Positions 1-8,020 are shown, counted from the first letter of the stretch. The stretch: 64,000 nucleotides of DNA from Anaerolineae bacterium CG2_30_57_67 (GCA_001872455.1 MNXJ01000025.1:1-64000), one strand, 5' to 3'. The notes: generated by a model not told the origin, from the letters alone. Translations and numbers: made by a program.

Positions 1-153
1 AGCCGTTTGATAGGCACTGAACAGATAAGAACCCGTCCAAAAGATTGGTAAAATGGGCAGCCAACTGTGGCGCAAATCGCAGATTTGCGCTGGCCTTGCT
101 CCACCTGCCCCGTTTTTCGGATAGACTCTAAAAATTGGCGTCAGCCAAATTTC

Positions 154-175
154 AGCACGACATAAATGTCGTGCT
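154..175. repeat. Dispersed palindrome, copy 1
   Basis: Perfect inverted repeat with arms AGCACGACAT and ATGTCGTGCT around AA, followed by CTAC-like sequence (gctacggt). The same core, GYGACATAAATGTCGYGC, recurs near 13.1, 18.1-18.2 and 33.6 kb, always between genes. It behaves like a repeated extragenic palindrome (REP-like). Confidence 0.7.
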
Positions 176-237
176 ACGGTGTATCGCGTAACATCAGATA
201 CTAAAAGAAGGCTCCTTGGAAGTTACCGCAATAAAAG

Positions 238-269
238 AGAGGCGTTCGTTCTTTCAAACGAGCGCCTCT
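238..269 (-). terminator. Terminator of tRNA-Ser
   Basis: Stem arms 238-250 and 257-269 (AGAGGCG and TCGTT paired with AACGA and CGCCTCT, one wobble) with a 6-nt loop. Read on the minus strand it follows the tRNA-Ser 3' end and is followed by CTTTTATT, as in an intrinsic terminator. Confidence 0.7.
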
Positions 270-302
270 AAAAAACCAACTTCAAAAAGTTGGCCGACAA
301 GG

Positions 303-388
303 CGGAGAGGGCGGGATTTGAACCCGCGAACCCTTGCAGGTTACACGCTTTCCAAGCGTGCGCGCTAAGCCAGCTACGCGACCTCTCC
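303..388 (-). tRNA. tRNA-Ser (anticodon GGA)
   Basis: Read on the minus strand the acceptor arms GGAGAGG (382-388) and CCTCTCC (304-310) pair perfectly, with discriminator G at 303 as expected for serine. The anticodon stem CACGC/GCGTG closes a loop with anticodon GGA, decoding UCC. A long variable arm and a TTCAAAT T-loop are visible, and 86 nt is right for a class II tRNA. No CCA is encoded. Confidence 0.96.
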
Positions 389-404
389 GTACCGAGCGGG
401 CGGT

Positions 405-434
405 ATTATATCACTTTTTTTCAAATGGTATAAT
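405..434. promoter_or_regulatory. Divergent -10 boxes for tRNA-Ser and the Ser/Thr kinase
   Basis: TATAAT is present on the minus strand at 405-410, pointing at tRNA-Ser, and on the plus strand at 429-434, pointing at the kinase gene. The plus box ends 7 nt before the ATG at 442, so transcription would start at or next to the start codon, giving a leaderless mRNA. No good -35 is seen for either. Confidence 0.6.
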
Positions 435-441
435 TTGCAGC

Positions 442-1557
442 ATGACCAACGCCCTGCTCAATAACCGTTATGAAATGCTTGAACCGCTTGGCACGGGCGG
501 CATGGCGCAAGTCTTTCGCGCCCGTGATTTGATGCTGGAGCGTTTCGTCGCCGTCAAAGTCTTGCGCGCCAGCTACGCCAATGACGCAGATTTTCAGGCG
601 CGCTTTCGCCAGGAAGCCAAATCTGCTGCCAATCTCTCGCACCCCAACATCGTCACCGTCCATGATTTCGGCTTTGATCAGGGCTATCTCTATCTCATCA
701 TGGAACTCGTCCCCGGTGTCAACCTGAAAACCATGATTGACAACCTGGGAAAATTCAGTCTTGAAGATGCCATTCCGCTCATCGTCCAGGCCTGCGCTGG
801 AATTGGTTACGCCCATCGCGCCGGGCTGGTTCACTGCGACGTAAAACCCCACAACATGCTCGTCAGCCCCGACCGGCGTCTCAAAGTCACCGATTTTGGC
901 ATTGCCCGCGCCATCGCCAGCATTCACCCCGACGAGCAAAGCGATGTCATCTGGGGCTCGCCGCTCTATTTCTCGCCCGAACAAGCCGCCGGCGGCGCGC
1001 CCTCGCCCGCTTCGGATGTCTACTCACTCGGTGTGGTGCTGTACGAAATGCTGACCGGACGCACACCCTTCATCGCTTCCACCGCTGATGAGTTGGCAAA
1101 ACTACACCGCGATGCCACCCCCCCGCCGCCCAGCCGCTTCAACCCCAAAATCAGCCCCGAACTGGAACAAATCATTCTGAAGGTGCTTTCCAAAGAGCCT
1201 TCGCAACGTTACCGCACGGCAGACCAGATGGGGCGCGTGTTGATGACTTTCGGCGCGGCGCACCAACCCGGAACAGAATCTGCACCGGATGCCGCCCGCA
1301 AAGTAGACTCGGCTCATCAACGGGAAGCCGGCTCACAGCCCGCGCCTGTTCCCACTGCGCGGCCCGTCACCCGCCCTAGCCCCGAACCCGCCGCCCCGCG
1401 CGCAAACGAATCACCAGCGCACATTATCGAAGAAGAATTGCTGGAAATTGATTGGGTGTCGGTAGGGCTTGGCCTGCTGGCGCTTTTTGCCGTTGGGATG
1501 TTGATTCCACTCTGGCTGATGGTTTACTACCGTTATGCTCCCTACTTAAACCAATGA
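442..1557 (+). CDS. Membrane-anchored Hanks-type Ser/Thr protein kinase
   Basis: Protein kinase of the bacterial PknB-like family, 371 residues. Glycine loop GTGGMAQV lies near residue 18, the ATP-binding Lys is K39, the catalytic loop is HCDVKPHN (H131, D133), DFG is at 151 and the APE-like motif reads SPEQA. A proline/alanine-rich linker (about 270-335) leads to one membrane helix (about 339-365) with only a short tail outside, so no PASTA-type sensor domain is present. The loop has HCD rather than HRD, so this is a non-RD kinase. The start at 442 is chosen because the family N-terminus (NRYEMLEPLG) begins just after it; the frame stays open upstream only by running through the tRNA. The stop overlaps rpe by ATGA. 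Substrates unknown; the FHA proteins at 26.8-28.0 kb are possible readers. Confidence 0.9.
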   Translation: MTNALLNNRYEMLEPLGTGGMAQVFRARDLMLERFVAVKVLRASYANDADFQARFRQEAKSAANLSHPNIVTVHDFGFDQGYLYLIMELVPGVNLKTMIDNLGKFSLEDAIPLIVQACAGIGYAHRAGLVHCDVKPHNMLVSPDRRLKVTDFGIARAIASIHPDEQSDVIWGSPLYFSPEQAAGGAPSPASDVYSLGVVLYEMLTGRTPFIASTADELAKLHRDATPPPPSRFNPKISPELEQIILKVLSKEPSQRYRTADQMGRVLMTFGAAHQPGTESAPDAARKVDSAHQREAGSQPAPVPTARPVTRPSPEPAAPRANESPAHIIEEELLEIDWVSVGLGLLALFAVGMLIPLWLMVYYRYAPYLNQ

Positions 1558-2219
1558 CACACACGCCCGTACTGGCTCCTTCCATTCTTTCTGCCGATTT
1601 CACCCACCTGGGCGCAGATTTATCCACCTGCCAGCAAGCCGGCGCCGATTGGATTCATGTGGACGTGATGGACGGCCATTTTGTGCCCAATCTGACCTTT
1701 GGCGCGTTAATGGTTGCGGCGTGCCGCCGCGTGACCGACCTGCCGCTGGACGTTCATTTGATGGTTGAAAAACCAGAAACCCTGCTCGAAGATTTTGCCC
1801 GCGCAGGCGCAACCGGGCTGACAGTTCACCTGGAGACCTGCCCGCACCTGCACCGCACCCTGCAACAAATCAAAAGCCTGGGCGCTCAAGCAGGCGTCGC
1901 CATCAACCCATCTACCTCGGCCTGGGCGCTGAAAGAGATTTTGCCCTTCGCTGACCTGATTTTGGTGATGACCGTCAACCCTGGGTTTGGCGGCCAAAAA
2001 TTTATTGACCTGACGCCGAAAATCCGCGAAATTCGCGCCATGCTGACAGCGATTAACGCACCCGCCTGGCTGGAAGTGGATGGCGGCGTTTCGGAACAAA
2101 CTGCGCCGCTGTTGTTGGAAGCCGGAGCCGACGCGTTTGTGGCCGGGAATGCAATTTTCAGGCACGCCGAAGGCATTGCGGGCGGCATTCGCGCCTTAAA
2201 AACAAAAATCACGGTCTAA
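1554..2219 (+). CDS. rpe: Ribulose-phosphate 3-epimerase
   Basis: Interconverts D-ribulose 5-phosphate and D-xylulose 5-phosphate in the pentose phosphate pathway; cytosolic TIM barrel. The 221-residue product shows the family signatures APSILSADF near the N-terminus, the metal-binding stretch HVDVMDGHFVPNLTFG, HLMVEKPE, the phosphate-binding MTVNPGFGGQKF and the C-terminal EVDGGV and AGNAIF motifs. The ATG at 1554 overlaps the kinase stop (ATGA) and gives the expected N-terminus; the longer upstream frame is not family-like. Co-transcribed and probably translationally coupled with the kinase. Confidence 0.95.
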   Translation: MTHTPVLAPSILSADFTHLGADLSTCQQAGADWIHVDVMDGHFVPNLTFGALMVAACRRVTDLPLDVHLMVEKPETLLEDFARAGATGLTVHLETCPHLHRTLQQIKSLGAQAGVAINPSTSAWALKEILPFADLILVMTVNPGFGGQKFIDLTPKIREIRAMLTAINAPAWLEVDGGVSEQTAPLLLEAGADAFVAGNAIFRHAEGIAGGIRALKTKITV

Positions 2220-2225
2220 ACCGTG
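2200..2225 (-). terminator. Intrinsic terminator of rpmB
   Basis: Arms CACGGT (2210-2215) and ACCGTG (2220-2225) with a 4-nt loop. On the minus strand the hairpin is followed by ATTTTTGTTTTT, a good U tract. It sits downstream of rpmB and overlaps the last codons of rpe. Confidence 0.75.
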
Positions 2226-2253
2226 ACCCTTGTGGACGATGTTGCCGTCGCTA

Positions 2254-2436
2254 TTACGCCGATTTGACCAGCGTGCGGATGCACTTGGTACACAGCGTCT
2301 TTCGCACCAACAAACCTTGCTCCAACACCGAAACCGTTTGCAGGTTGGGGCGATAGGTGCGGTTGGTGGCGCGTTGAGAGAAGGAACGACTGTGACCAAA
2401 AGTAGTTTTTTTACCGCAATGAGCGCATTTAGCCAT
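2254..2436 (-). CDS. rpmB: 50S ribosomal protein L28
   Basis: Large-subunit ribosomal protein of 60 residues, typical for bL28. It starts MAKCAHCGKKTTFGHS and ends CTKCIRTLVKSA; the four cysteines in two CxxC pairs (CAHC, CTKC) mark the zinc-binding form. It is transcribed away from asp23-fakA, the same divergent rpmB/yloU-yloV neighbourhood known in Bacillus, and has a clear promoter (2485-2513) and terminator. A GAAAGGAAG ribosome-binding stretch precedes the ATG. Confidence 0.96.
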   Translation of the reverse strand: MAKCAHCGKKTTFGHSRSFSQRATNRTYRPNLQTVSVLEQGLLVRKTLCTKCIRTLVKSA

Positions 2437-2484
2437 GAGAAAACTTCCTTTCTTGCTATAATTACTTTATTGGACAGGCGCGGT

Positions 2485-2513
2485 ATTCTATCATAAAACG
2501 TATCCATCTACAA
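2485..2513 (-). promoter_or_regulatory. Housekeeping promoter of rpmB
   Basis: On the minus strand TTGTAG (2508-2513), a 17-nt spacer and TAGAAT (2485-2490) match a sigma-70 type promoter in front of rpmB, leaving a leader of about 40 nt. Confidence 0.65.
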
Positions 2514-2548
2514 GAGAAGTGTTATACCCATCGCAAAGGATGATGATT

Positions 2549-2905
2549 ATGGGACAAGAAAAAACCACACTGGGAAGTATCCACATCTCGCCAACCGCAG
2601 TGGCGAGCATCGCCTATCATGCTACGTTGCAGTCGTATGGCGTGGTAGGGTTAGCGCCAAAGAACCTGGCCGAAGGCATTGCTGTCACCATCACCCGCGA
2701 ACCAACGCGCGGAGTGAATGTGCATTTCGATGGCGACCAACTTGATATTGACATCTACATCGTGGTTGAGTTTGGCACACGCATCGCTTCGGTGGCGCAA
2801 AGTGTCAGCAACACCATTCGCTATCAGGTGGAGAAAATCATCGGGTTGAAAGTGCATCAGGTCAATGTACACGTACAAGGGTTACGCGTCAGCAATCCCG
2901 ACTAA
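2549..2905 (+). CDS. Asp23/Gls24 (DUF322) family protein
   Basis: Small soluble protein of the alkaline-shock Asp23 family (B. subtilis YloU), 118 residues, with the family pattern GSIHISPTAVASIA near the N-terminus and the C-terminal NVHVQGL strand. Precise role is not known; in Firmicutes members are linked to envelope stress. It precedes fakA, as yloU precedes yloV. Start codon 2549 is preferred because AAAGG at 2535-2539 lies 9 nt upstream; ATGs at 2540 and 2543 are in frame but too close to it. Confidence 0.85.
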   Translation: MGQEKTTLGSIHISPTAVASIAYHATLQSYGVVGLAPKNLAEGIAVTITREPTRGVNVHFDGDQLDIDIYIVVEFGTRIASVAQSVSNTIRYQVEKIIGLKVHQVNVHVQGLRVSNPD

Positions 2906-2979
2906 TCCCAAAGCGTTTTTTTTATCTGATGAATCGCCACTACAAAAGCCACAAATTTAACTATTGGAGATTGTAATTC

Positions 2980-4614
2980 ATGCCAAAAGCGTCTTTTGAT
3001 GGGTTAGCCTTAAAAGAACTGGTGGAAGCCGGCCTCGCCTGGTTACGCACCAACCAGCAAACAGTCAATGCCCTGAATGTGTTTCCAGTTCCCGACGGCG
3101 ATACCGGCACCAACATGCTGCTGACCATGCAATCTGCCTACGCCGAAATCGCCAATTCGGGCCAGCGCAACGCCGGGCAAATGGCCGCCGCCGTTGCTCA
3201 GGGCGCACTGATGGGCGCACGCGGCAACTCGGGCGTGATTCTCTCCCAACTGTGGCGCGGATTTGCGCGCGGGCTGCACGGCCACGAAACCATTGACGCC
3301 GCCACCCTGGCGCACGCCTTCGCCGAAGCGCGCGACACCGCCTACAAAGGTGTGGTGCGCCCGGTGGAGGGCACGATTCTCACCGTCAGCAAAGACATCG
3401 CCGCCGCCGCTCAGACCGCCACAACGGATGATCCGGTTGAAATGTTACGCATTATCGTCGCCGCCGCCGATAAATCGGTGGAAAATACGCCGGAGCTTTT
3501 GCCCATTCTCAAACAAGCCGGGGTCGTTGATTCGGGCGGCAAGGGCTTGTTCTTCATCCTGGAAGGCATGTTGCGCCAAATTGACGGGCAATCGCTTGAC
3601 GCGCCGCTCATCTCCGTTCAACCGCTCTCGGCCATGAACCTGGAAAACGCGCTGGAAGACGTGGAGGCCGGCCAGGACTGGGAAGTAGTGGTTGATTTTC
3701 GCCCGAAAAACGGTTTTGAACTGCGCTCCTTTTACGAACAACTGGAAAGCATGGGAACGTCCATTCAGGTTGGCGAGGGCGAAGGTATGTACCGCATGCA
3801 TATCCACGTGCCGCTGGAAAACCGCTACAAACCAATTGAATACGTCATGGAACTCGGCACCATCACCAAAGTCGCCATCGAAAATCTACTGGCGCAAATG
3901 GACGAACTTCAGGCCGGAACCGGCGCGCCAACACTGGAACTGACAAACGTTGAAGCCGGGCAAATCGCCGTCGTAGCGGTTTCACCGGGCACGGGACTTT
4001 CGCGCATCTTCGCCAGTTTGGGCGTATCCGCGCTCGTGGCGGGCGGGCAAACCATGAACCCATCCACCAAAGATTTTTTGGATGCCTTCGACAACCTGCC
4101 GACCGACAAAATTATCATTTTGCCCAACAACAAAAACATCATTCTGGCCGCCAACCAGGCCAAAGGAGTGACGGTTAAACAAGTTTACGTTGTCCCCAGC
4201 AAAACCATCCCGCAAGGATTGGCCGCCATGCTGCACTTCGACCCGGAGAGCGACGTGGAAAAAGTGGCCGGTAAAATGTCCCGCGCGCTCGACTCCATCA
4301 TCACCGGTGAAATCACCGTCGCCACCCGTTCGGTAGAAATTGACGGCGTGACCGTGCGCGAAGGCCAGGTAATTGGTCTGCTCAACGGTAAACTGGCCGT
4401 CGCCGCCGAAACCGTCGAAGCCGCCTGCCTGCAACTGCTCGAAAAAGCCGAGGCCGTTACCTACGAACTCATCACCCTGTTTTACGGCAGCGATTTGAGC
4501 CCCGCCGAAGCTAATCGGATTGCCGACCTGTTGCAAAAAAAATATCCTGAACAGGAAGTGGAAGTGCAGGAAGGCGGGCAACCGCATTACCAGTTCATCA
4601 TTTCCATTGAATAA
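2980..4614 (+). CDS. fakA: Fatty acid kinase catalytic subunit (DAK2/YloV family)
   Basis: ATP-dependent kinase that phosphorylates fatty acids presented by a DegV/FakB carrier, feeding exogenous lipids into phospholipid synthesis. The 544-residue protein has an N-terminal DhaL-type nucleotide domain with VPDGDTGTNM (about 38-47, metal-binding Asp39/Asp41) and GARGNSGVILSQ, a middle domain with FRPKNGFELRSFYEQLESMGTS-type sequence, and the C-terminal FakA domain. Length and order agree with the family. The gene follows asp23 and is followed by degV with a hairpin between them, so kinase and carrier genes are adjacent. Confidence 0.9.
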   Translation: MPKASFDGLALKELVEAGLAWLRTNQQTVNALNVFPVPDGDTGTNMLLTMQSAYAEIANSGQRNAGQMAAAVAQGALMGARGNSGVILSQLWRGFARGLHGHETIDAATLAHAFAEARDTAYKGVVRPVEGTILTVSKDIAAAAQTATTDDPVEMLRIIVAAADKSVENTPELLPILKQAGVVDSGGKGLFFILEGMLRQIDGQSLDAPLISVQPLSAMNLENALEDVEAGQDWEVVVDFRPKNGFELRSFYEQLESMGTSIQVGEGEGMYRMHIHVPLENRYKPIEYVMELGTITKVAIENLLAQMDELQAGTGAPTLELTNVEAGQIAVVAVSPGTGLSRIFASLGVSALVAGGQTMNPSTKDFLDAFDNLPTDKIIILPNNKNIILAANQAKGVTVKQVYVVPSKTIPQGLAAMLHFDPESDVEKVAGKMSRALDSIITGEITVATRSVEIDGVTVREGQVIGLLNGKLAVAAETVEAACLQLLEKAEAVTYELITLFYGSDLSPAEANRIADLLQKKYPEQEVEVQEGGQPHYQFIISIE

Positions 4615-4627
4615 AACGCCGCGCCCA

Positions 4628-4658
4628 AACTCCAAAGCTGCCCAACTTTGGAGTTTTT
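4628..4658 (+). terminator. Stem-loop between fakA and degV, overlapping the degV ribosome-binding site
   Basis: Arms AACTCCAAAG (4628-4637) and CTTTGGAGTT (4646-4655), an 8-nt loop and a T5 run. It looks like an intrinsic terminator, but the right arm also contains the GGAG (4650-4653) that serves degV (ATG 4663). It could attenuate transcription into degV and hide its ribosome-binding site. Confidence 0.65.
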
Positions 4659-4662
4659 ATAT

Positions 4663-5505
4663 ATGAATCTTGGTCTTGTTAGCGACTCACCCTGTGACCT
4701 GCCTGCCGACCTGATAGCGCGCTATCAGATCGAAGTTGTTCCAGCCATGCTGATTATTGCAGGCACATCCTACAGGGATGGAATTGACATCACCCGTGAA
4801 GCGTTTTATGCCCGCCTGCCAGCCTTAAAAACCCCGCCGACAACTGCCGCCCCTTCCCCGCTGGATTTTGCTAACCGTTACCGAAAACTGCTCGCAGCCG
4901 GAGCCGAACACGTTCTGGCAATTTTCACCGCCGCGCGGCTGACCTCCATCCCAGCGATTGCGCGCCAGGCCGCCGAAGAGTTTCCCGGCCAGGTGACGGT
5001 GCTGGAAAGTGGTTCGCTCTCGCTTGGAATCGGTTTTCAGGTCCTGGCTGCCGCTGAAGCGCGTGAAGCCGGGCAACCCCTGGCCGAAATTCTCGCAACA
5101 GTGCGCTCAACCCGCTCTCGGCTGAAAGTGGCCGCAGCATTGGATACGATGGATTATCTGCGCCGAAGTGGGCGCGTCCCCGCGGCAATTACTGCGCTGG
5201 GCGGCCTGCTGAACATTCGTCCGGTGGTGGAACTGCGCGAGGGACTCATTTTGCCGCTGGCGCTCGCGCGCACAACCCAAAACGCCACCCGGCAACTACT
5301 CCACGCCCTGCTGGGGTTGGGCGCGTTGGAGCGGCTGACCATTCTGCACACTGGCGCCGAAGCCCGCGCGCGCGGATTTCTCTCCCTGCTGGCAAATGCG
5401 CCTGGCCTGCCCGAACAGATTGGCATCGTCAACGTCACCACCGTCATCGGCACACACGTCGGCCCCAACGGGCTGGGCTTCGCCGCCGTTCGCTCCAAGG
5501 CGTAA
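4663..5505 (+). CDS. DegV family fatty acid-binding protein (FakB-like)
   Basis: Binds a fatty acid and presents it to FakA for phosphorylation. The product (280 residues) starts with the diagnostic VSDSPCDLPADL and contains the TSPPSP-equivalent stretch (KTPPTTAAPSPLDF), FTAARLTSIPAIA and ESGSLSLGIGFQV. It ends with the typical HVGPNGLGFA motif. Start 4663 is chosen over 4648 because GGAG at 4650-4653 is well placed and MNLGLVSDS is the usual N-terminus. Direct neighbour of fakA. Confidence 0.88.
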   Translation: MNLGLVSDSPCDLPADLIARYQIEVVPAMLIIAGTSYRDGIDITREAFYARLPALKTPPTTAAPSPLDFANRYRKLLAAGAEHVLAIFTAARLTSIPAIARQAAEEFPGQVTVLESGSLSLGIGFQVLAAAEAREAGQPLAEILATVRSTRSRLKVAAALDTMDYLRRSGRVPAAITALGGLLNIRPVVELREGLILPLALARTTQNATRQLLHALLGLGALERLTILHTGAEARARGFLSLLANAPGLPEQIGIVNVTTVIGTHVGPNGLGFAAVRSKA

Positions 5506-5557
5506 TTTGTAGAGAAAATCTCTGCTGAAGACGTGACCGGTAAGACTTAATGGAAAT

Positions 5558-5588
5558 CCAAAGCGGCGGAATTTTTCCGCCGCTTTGG
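5558..5588. terminator. Strong stem-loop between degV and tRNA-Arg
   Basis: Perfect 14-bp stem: left arm 5558-5571, right arm 5575-5588 (core AAAGCGGCGG/CCGCCGCTTT), 3-nt loop. It lies between the convergent degV (+) and tRNA-Arg (-), so it can end both transcripts, although the flanking T tracts are weak. Confidence 0.65.
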
Positions 5589-5592
5589 GCTG

Positions 5593-5664
5593 TGCTCCCG
5601 GACGGACTCGAACCGTCGCTTTCAGCTCCGGAGGCTGACGCTCTATCCGCTGAGCTACGGGGGC
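5593..5664 (-). tRNA. tRNA-Arg (anticodon CCG)
   Basis: On the minus strand: acceptor GCCCCCG with CGGGAGC (one C-A mismatch at pair 3-70), D stem GCTC/GAGC, anticodon stem TCAGC/GCTGA with loop CTCCGGA (anticodon CCG, decoding CGG), T stem GACGG/CCGTC with loop TTCGAGT, discriminator A. No CCA is encoded. Confidence 0.93.
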
Positions 5665-5688
5665 GCCGCCAAATTTTACCATAAAGCG

Positions 5689-6681
5689 TCAGGATAGCGT
5701 TTGCGGGGCCAGGCGGGTCAGTTCGGCGCGGTATTTTTCCACCAGCGCGGCGTTATCTTCTTCGTTGCCCAATTTTTTGAGCTGTTCTTTCTTGTGCGCC
5801 AGTTCGCCCACCACCTGATAAAAGCGGTCTGTGGCAGAAAATTTCCCAGCGAACAGCGCCGACATGCGCGCAAACGTCTGCGCCCAGGCCGAGGTGGCGG
5901 TTTTGTACTGCGCGCGCGTGATGATGCCCAATTCCACTTCCTCGCGCAGGTGATTGATGATATTGCGCTGTTCCATGCCGTTGGCAATCAAAATAATGAT
6001 GAACATGAAGAACACACCCGACCAGTCGAGGAAGGAGCCGAGGAAACAGGTTAATTCGCCCAGCAGGGGAACCGTCGCCAGGAAGTTGTGCAGGGCGTGC
6101 GCGAACATTGCCATGCCCCAGCCGACAAAGGGCGCCAAAATCTTGACGATGGTGTAGCGGCTGGTGCGAGAAACTGCCAACCCAATGCCGGTGAAGGAGG
6201 TGTAAAACGGGTGCTGCAAACCGACCACAATCACGCGAATGAAAACGAGAAACAGCAATCCCTGCCAGCCCTGGTCAACGTAGCCGCGCCAGATATAGAT
6301 GCTGTTTTCGGTGGCGGCAAAACCCAGGGCGGCCACCCCGGCGTAGACGATGCCATCTAGCACCGAGTCAAATTCTTTGCGGAAAACCAGAAAAACCAGG
6401 AAAACCGCCAGCCCTTTCAGCGTTTCTTCCACAAAGGGCGCGCTAACCGTCGCCCCAGCCATATCGGCCAGGCCCTCCGAACCGGTCACGGTAAAAATCG
6501 TCATGCCGAAAGCCGTGTTGAGAATGTACGACCCGCCCGCCGCAACGATGGCGCCCCACAAAAAAACCGCGCCGAGCAGCAGTTTTGGCTCTTTTTCGTA
6601 GCGGTCGAGCCAGTAGAGCAGGTAGGCAAAGAAAAAACACGGGATAAAACCAAAAAGCAGGGAAGCAAACAAAGCAAGCAT
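5689..6681 (-). CDS. PrsW family glutamic-type intramembrane protease
   Basis: Polytopic membrane protein of 330 residues with about eight hydrophobic segments. The PrsW hallmark EETLKG appears in the segment VEETLKGLAVF, with later conserved motifs FAATENSIYIW and a histidine-containing helix (FAHALHNFL), matching the glutamic-type (CAAX-like) membrane protease superfamily. In Bacillus PrsW cleaves the anti-sigma factor RsiW; the target here is unknown. The start at 6681 is chosen over 6696 because GGAGG sits inside the first codons of the longer frame at ideal spacing to 6681. A C-terminal charged region (about 240-330) extends into the cytoplasm. Confidence 0.85.
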   Translation of the reverse strand: MLALFASLLFGFIPCFFFAYLLYWLDRYEKEPKLLLGAVFLWGAIVAAGGSYILNTAFGMTIFTVTGSEGLADMAGATVSAPFVEETLKGLAVFLVFLVFRKEFDSVLDGIVYAGVAALGFAATENSIYIWRGYVDQGWQGLLFLVFIRVIVVGLQHPFYTSFTGIGLAVSRTSRYTIVKILAPFVGWGMAMFAHALHNFLATVPLLGELTCFLGSFLDWSGVFFMFIIILIANGMEQRNIINHLREEVELGIITRAQYKTATSAWAQTFARMSALFAGKFSATDRFYQVVGELAHKKEQLKKLGNEEDNAALVEKYRAELTRLAPQTLS

Positions 6682-6728
6682 GGGGAATTCCTCCATTCAA
6701 AAAAATGACAGGCTTTTCAGCGTGTCAT

Positions 6729-7364
6729 TCATTGTAGCGTTTCTGGCTTGAAAATCAAGCGGGTACGCTCAATTTGGGTGATTTCAAAGGGAATTTCCAG
6801 CGCGTCGAGCACTTCTTCGGGGCGGCCAGTTGCGCCTTCGCGGGCAGCCAGGCGCATGAAGAGAATGAGTTTCTCCCGGCGGAGGAGTTCCAGCGCCGCG
6901 AGGAGCGGCTTCAGGTCGTAGGGTTTTCCGCGCCGCTCGCGGGGCAGCGAATCTGCTCGAAGAAGCGCTTCCAGGCGCAGGCGCAGGGCGCTTTCGTCCA
7001 CTTCCGGCGGCAGAGTCGCTTCATATTCGGCAAAATCCACCCGCGTCTGCAGCGGCGCGGCGCGTTCATCCACCTGTTCCACGCTGATAATTTGGATGCC
7101 TTCCGGCAGCGCCTGCGTCAGCCGCGCGGCCAGGCCCGACATTTCGATGTCGGTTTCCAAGCGCAAGTCAGCCACTTCGCAGCGGCTGGAAAAGCCGAGC
7201 GGCAGGGCGGCGGCAAGTTGTAATTTGGGTTGGGGGTGAAAGCCCTGGCTATAGGCCAGCGGCAGCCCGGCGCGGCGCGCGGCGCGCTCCCACAAACTGT
7301 GCAGGTCAAGATGGCCGATGTAGCGCAGGGCGCCGCTTTTGGAAAAGGTGACGCGCACTCTCAT
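6729..7364 (-). CDS. TIGR03936 family (DUF2344) radical-SAM-linked protein
   Basis: Protein of 211 residues with the family N-terminus VRVTFSKSGALRYIGHLD, the SQGFHPQPKLQLA motif and APLQTRVDFAEYEA. In many bacteria it sits beside, or is fused to, a TIGR03960 radical SAM protein; no such partner is visible in this window. Biochemical role is not established. It lies 6 nt after the 75-residue gene upstream, within a compact minus-strand operon that starts at 8014. Confidence 0.8.
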   Translation of the reverse strand: MRVRVTFSKSGALRYIGHLDLHSLWERAARRAGLPLAYSQGFHPQPKLQLAAALPLGFSSRCEVADLRLETDIEMSGLAARLTQALPEGIQIISVEQVDERAAPLQTRVDFAEYEATLPPEVDESALRLRLEALLRADSLPRERRGKPYDLKPLLAALELLRREKLILFMRLAAREGATGRPEEVLDALEIPFEITQIERTRLIFKPETLQ

Positions 7365-7370
7365 GCGCGG

Positions 7371-7598
7371 CTAGTCGTCGTCGCCCAGGGAGGCGATTGC
7401 GCGCAGCAAGCCGAAGACCAGCAAGCCAATTTTGATGCCTTCGCCGGGGGTAAGCGCGGTATTGCGCTCATTTTTCTGGGCGCGGCGATGGACCAAACCG
7501 GCAGCGATAACCCCGGCGACGGCGCCAATCAGCGCCCCAGCGAACAACGTGACAGCGCGCGAAGACGTGCTGCGGGTAATTTCTTCGGTTTTAGACAT
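7371..7598 (-). CDS. Small hypothetical membrane protein (75 aa)
   Basis: Not recognised. A polar N-terminus is followed by a glycine/alanine-rich hydrophobic helix (about 15-36, FAGALIGAVAGVIAAGLV) and a second weaker hydrophobic segment (about 55-68), ending in DDD. The GxxxG-rich helix resembles small YtxH-like membrane proteins, but this is only a resemblance. It lies 2 nt after the upstream gene and 6 nt before the TIGR03936 gene, which supports translation. Confidence 0.6.
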   Translation of the reverse strand: MSKTEEITRSTSSRAVTLFAGALIGAVAGVIAAGLVHRRAQKNERNTALTPGEGIKIGLLVFGLLRAIASLGDDD

Positions 7599-7600
7599 GG

Positions 7601-8014
7601 TTATTTCTCGCGTTTCTGAAAAATTTGCAGCCAGGCGCTGAGGCGAATCACTGCGCTGGTGAATTGTCTGGCGTATTTTTGAATGTAGGTCGTATAGCGC
7701 AGGGTGTACTGCTGCGCCAGGCCGGTGTAGTGGGGGGTGGCGCCAAGCAGTTTGCTCAGCCCATAGACCGCAGCCGCCACCATCAGCAGCAAAACCAACA
7801 TGCCCAGCATGGTGGGGATGGACATCCAGATGATGGCGATGGCTGCGCCGCGGGTGGCGCTTCCGCCCGAAAAGGCGACAACTCCAGCCCAGACGGTGAG
7901 CGCCAGCGCAGCCAGCGTCGCCAGCCCAAGCGGCAAAACAATCTGACGCATCACCTGGCGGCGATGTTTGAGCAGGCTTTCGCGCTGTGGTTGGGAAACG
8001 GGGAGTTTTTGCAT
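7601..8014 (-). CDS. Hypothetical two-helix membrane protein (137 aa)
   Basis: Not recognised. Basic N-terminus (about 1-25), then two transmembrane helices (about 27-50 and 60-88), then an amphipathic C-terminal part rich in Tyr and Arg (about 90-137). The start at 8014 is supported by a TATAAT at 8021-8026 ending 6 nt upstream, implying a leaderless transcript; the longer frame from 8035 would start upstream of that -10 box. First gene of a tight operon with the 75-aa protein, the TIGR03936 protein and PrsW. Confidence 0.65.
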   Translation of the reverse strand: MQKLPVSQPQRESLLKHRRQVMRQIVLPLGLATLAALALTVWAGVVAFSGGSATRGAAIAIIWMSIPTMLGMLVLLLMVAAAVYGLSKLLGATPHYTGLAQQYTLRYTTYIQKYARQFTSAVIRLSAWLQIFQKREK

Positions 8015-8020
8015 AAGCCC

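Larger units (their letters stand above)
1..302. other. Non-coding stretch before tRNA-Ser
   Basis: No convincing reading frame is visible here. The stretch holds a small hairpin (arms 70-77 and 83-90, GCGCAAAT/ATTTGCGC), one copy of a dispersed palindrome (154-175), a terminator-like stem-loop (238-269) and a second small hairpin just next to the tRNA (276-282 with 287-293). It looks like a structured intergenic region carrying the tRNA-Ser 3' flank. Confidence 0.6.
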
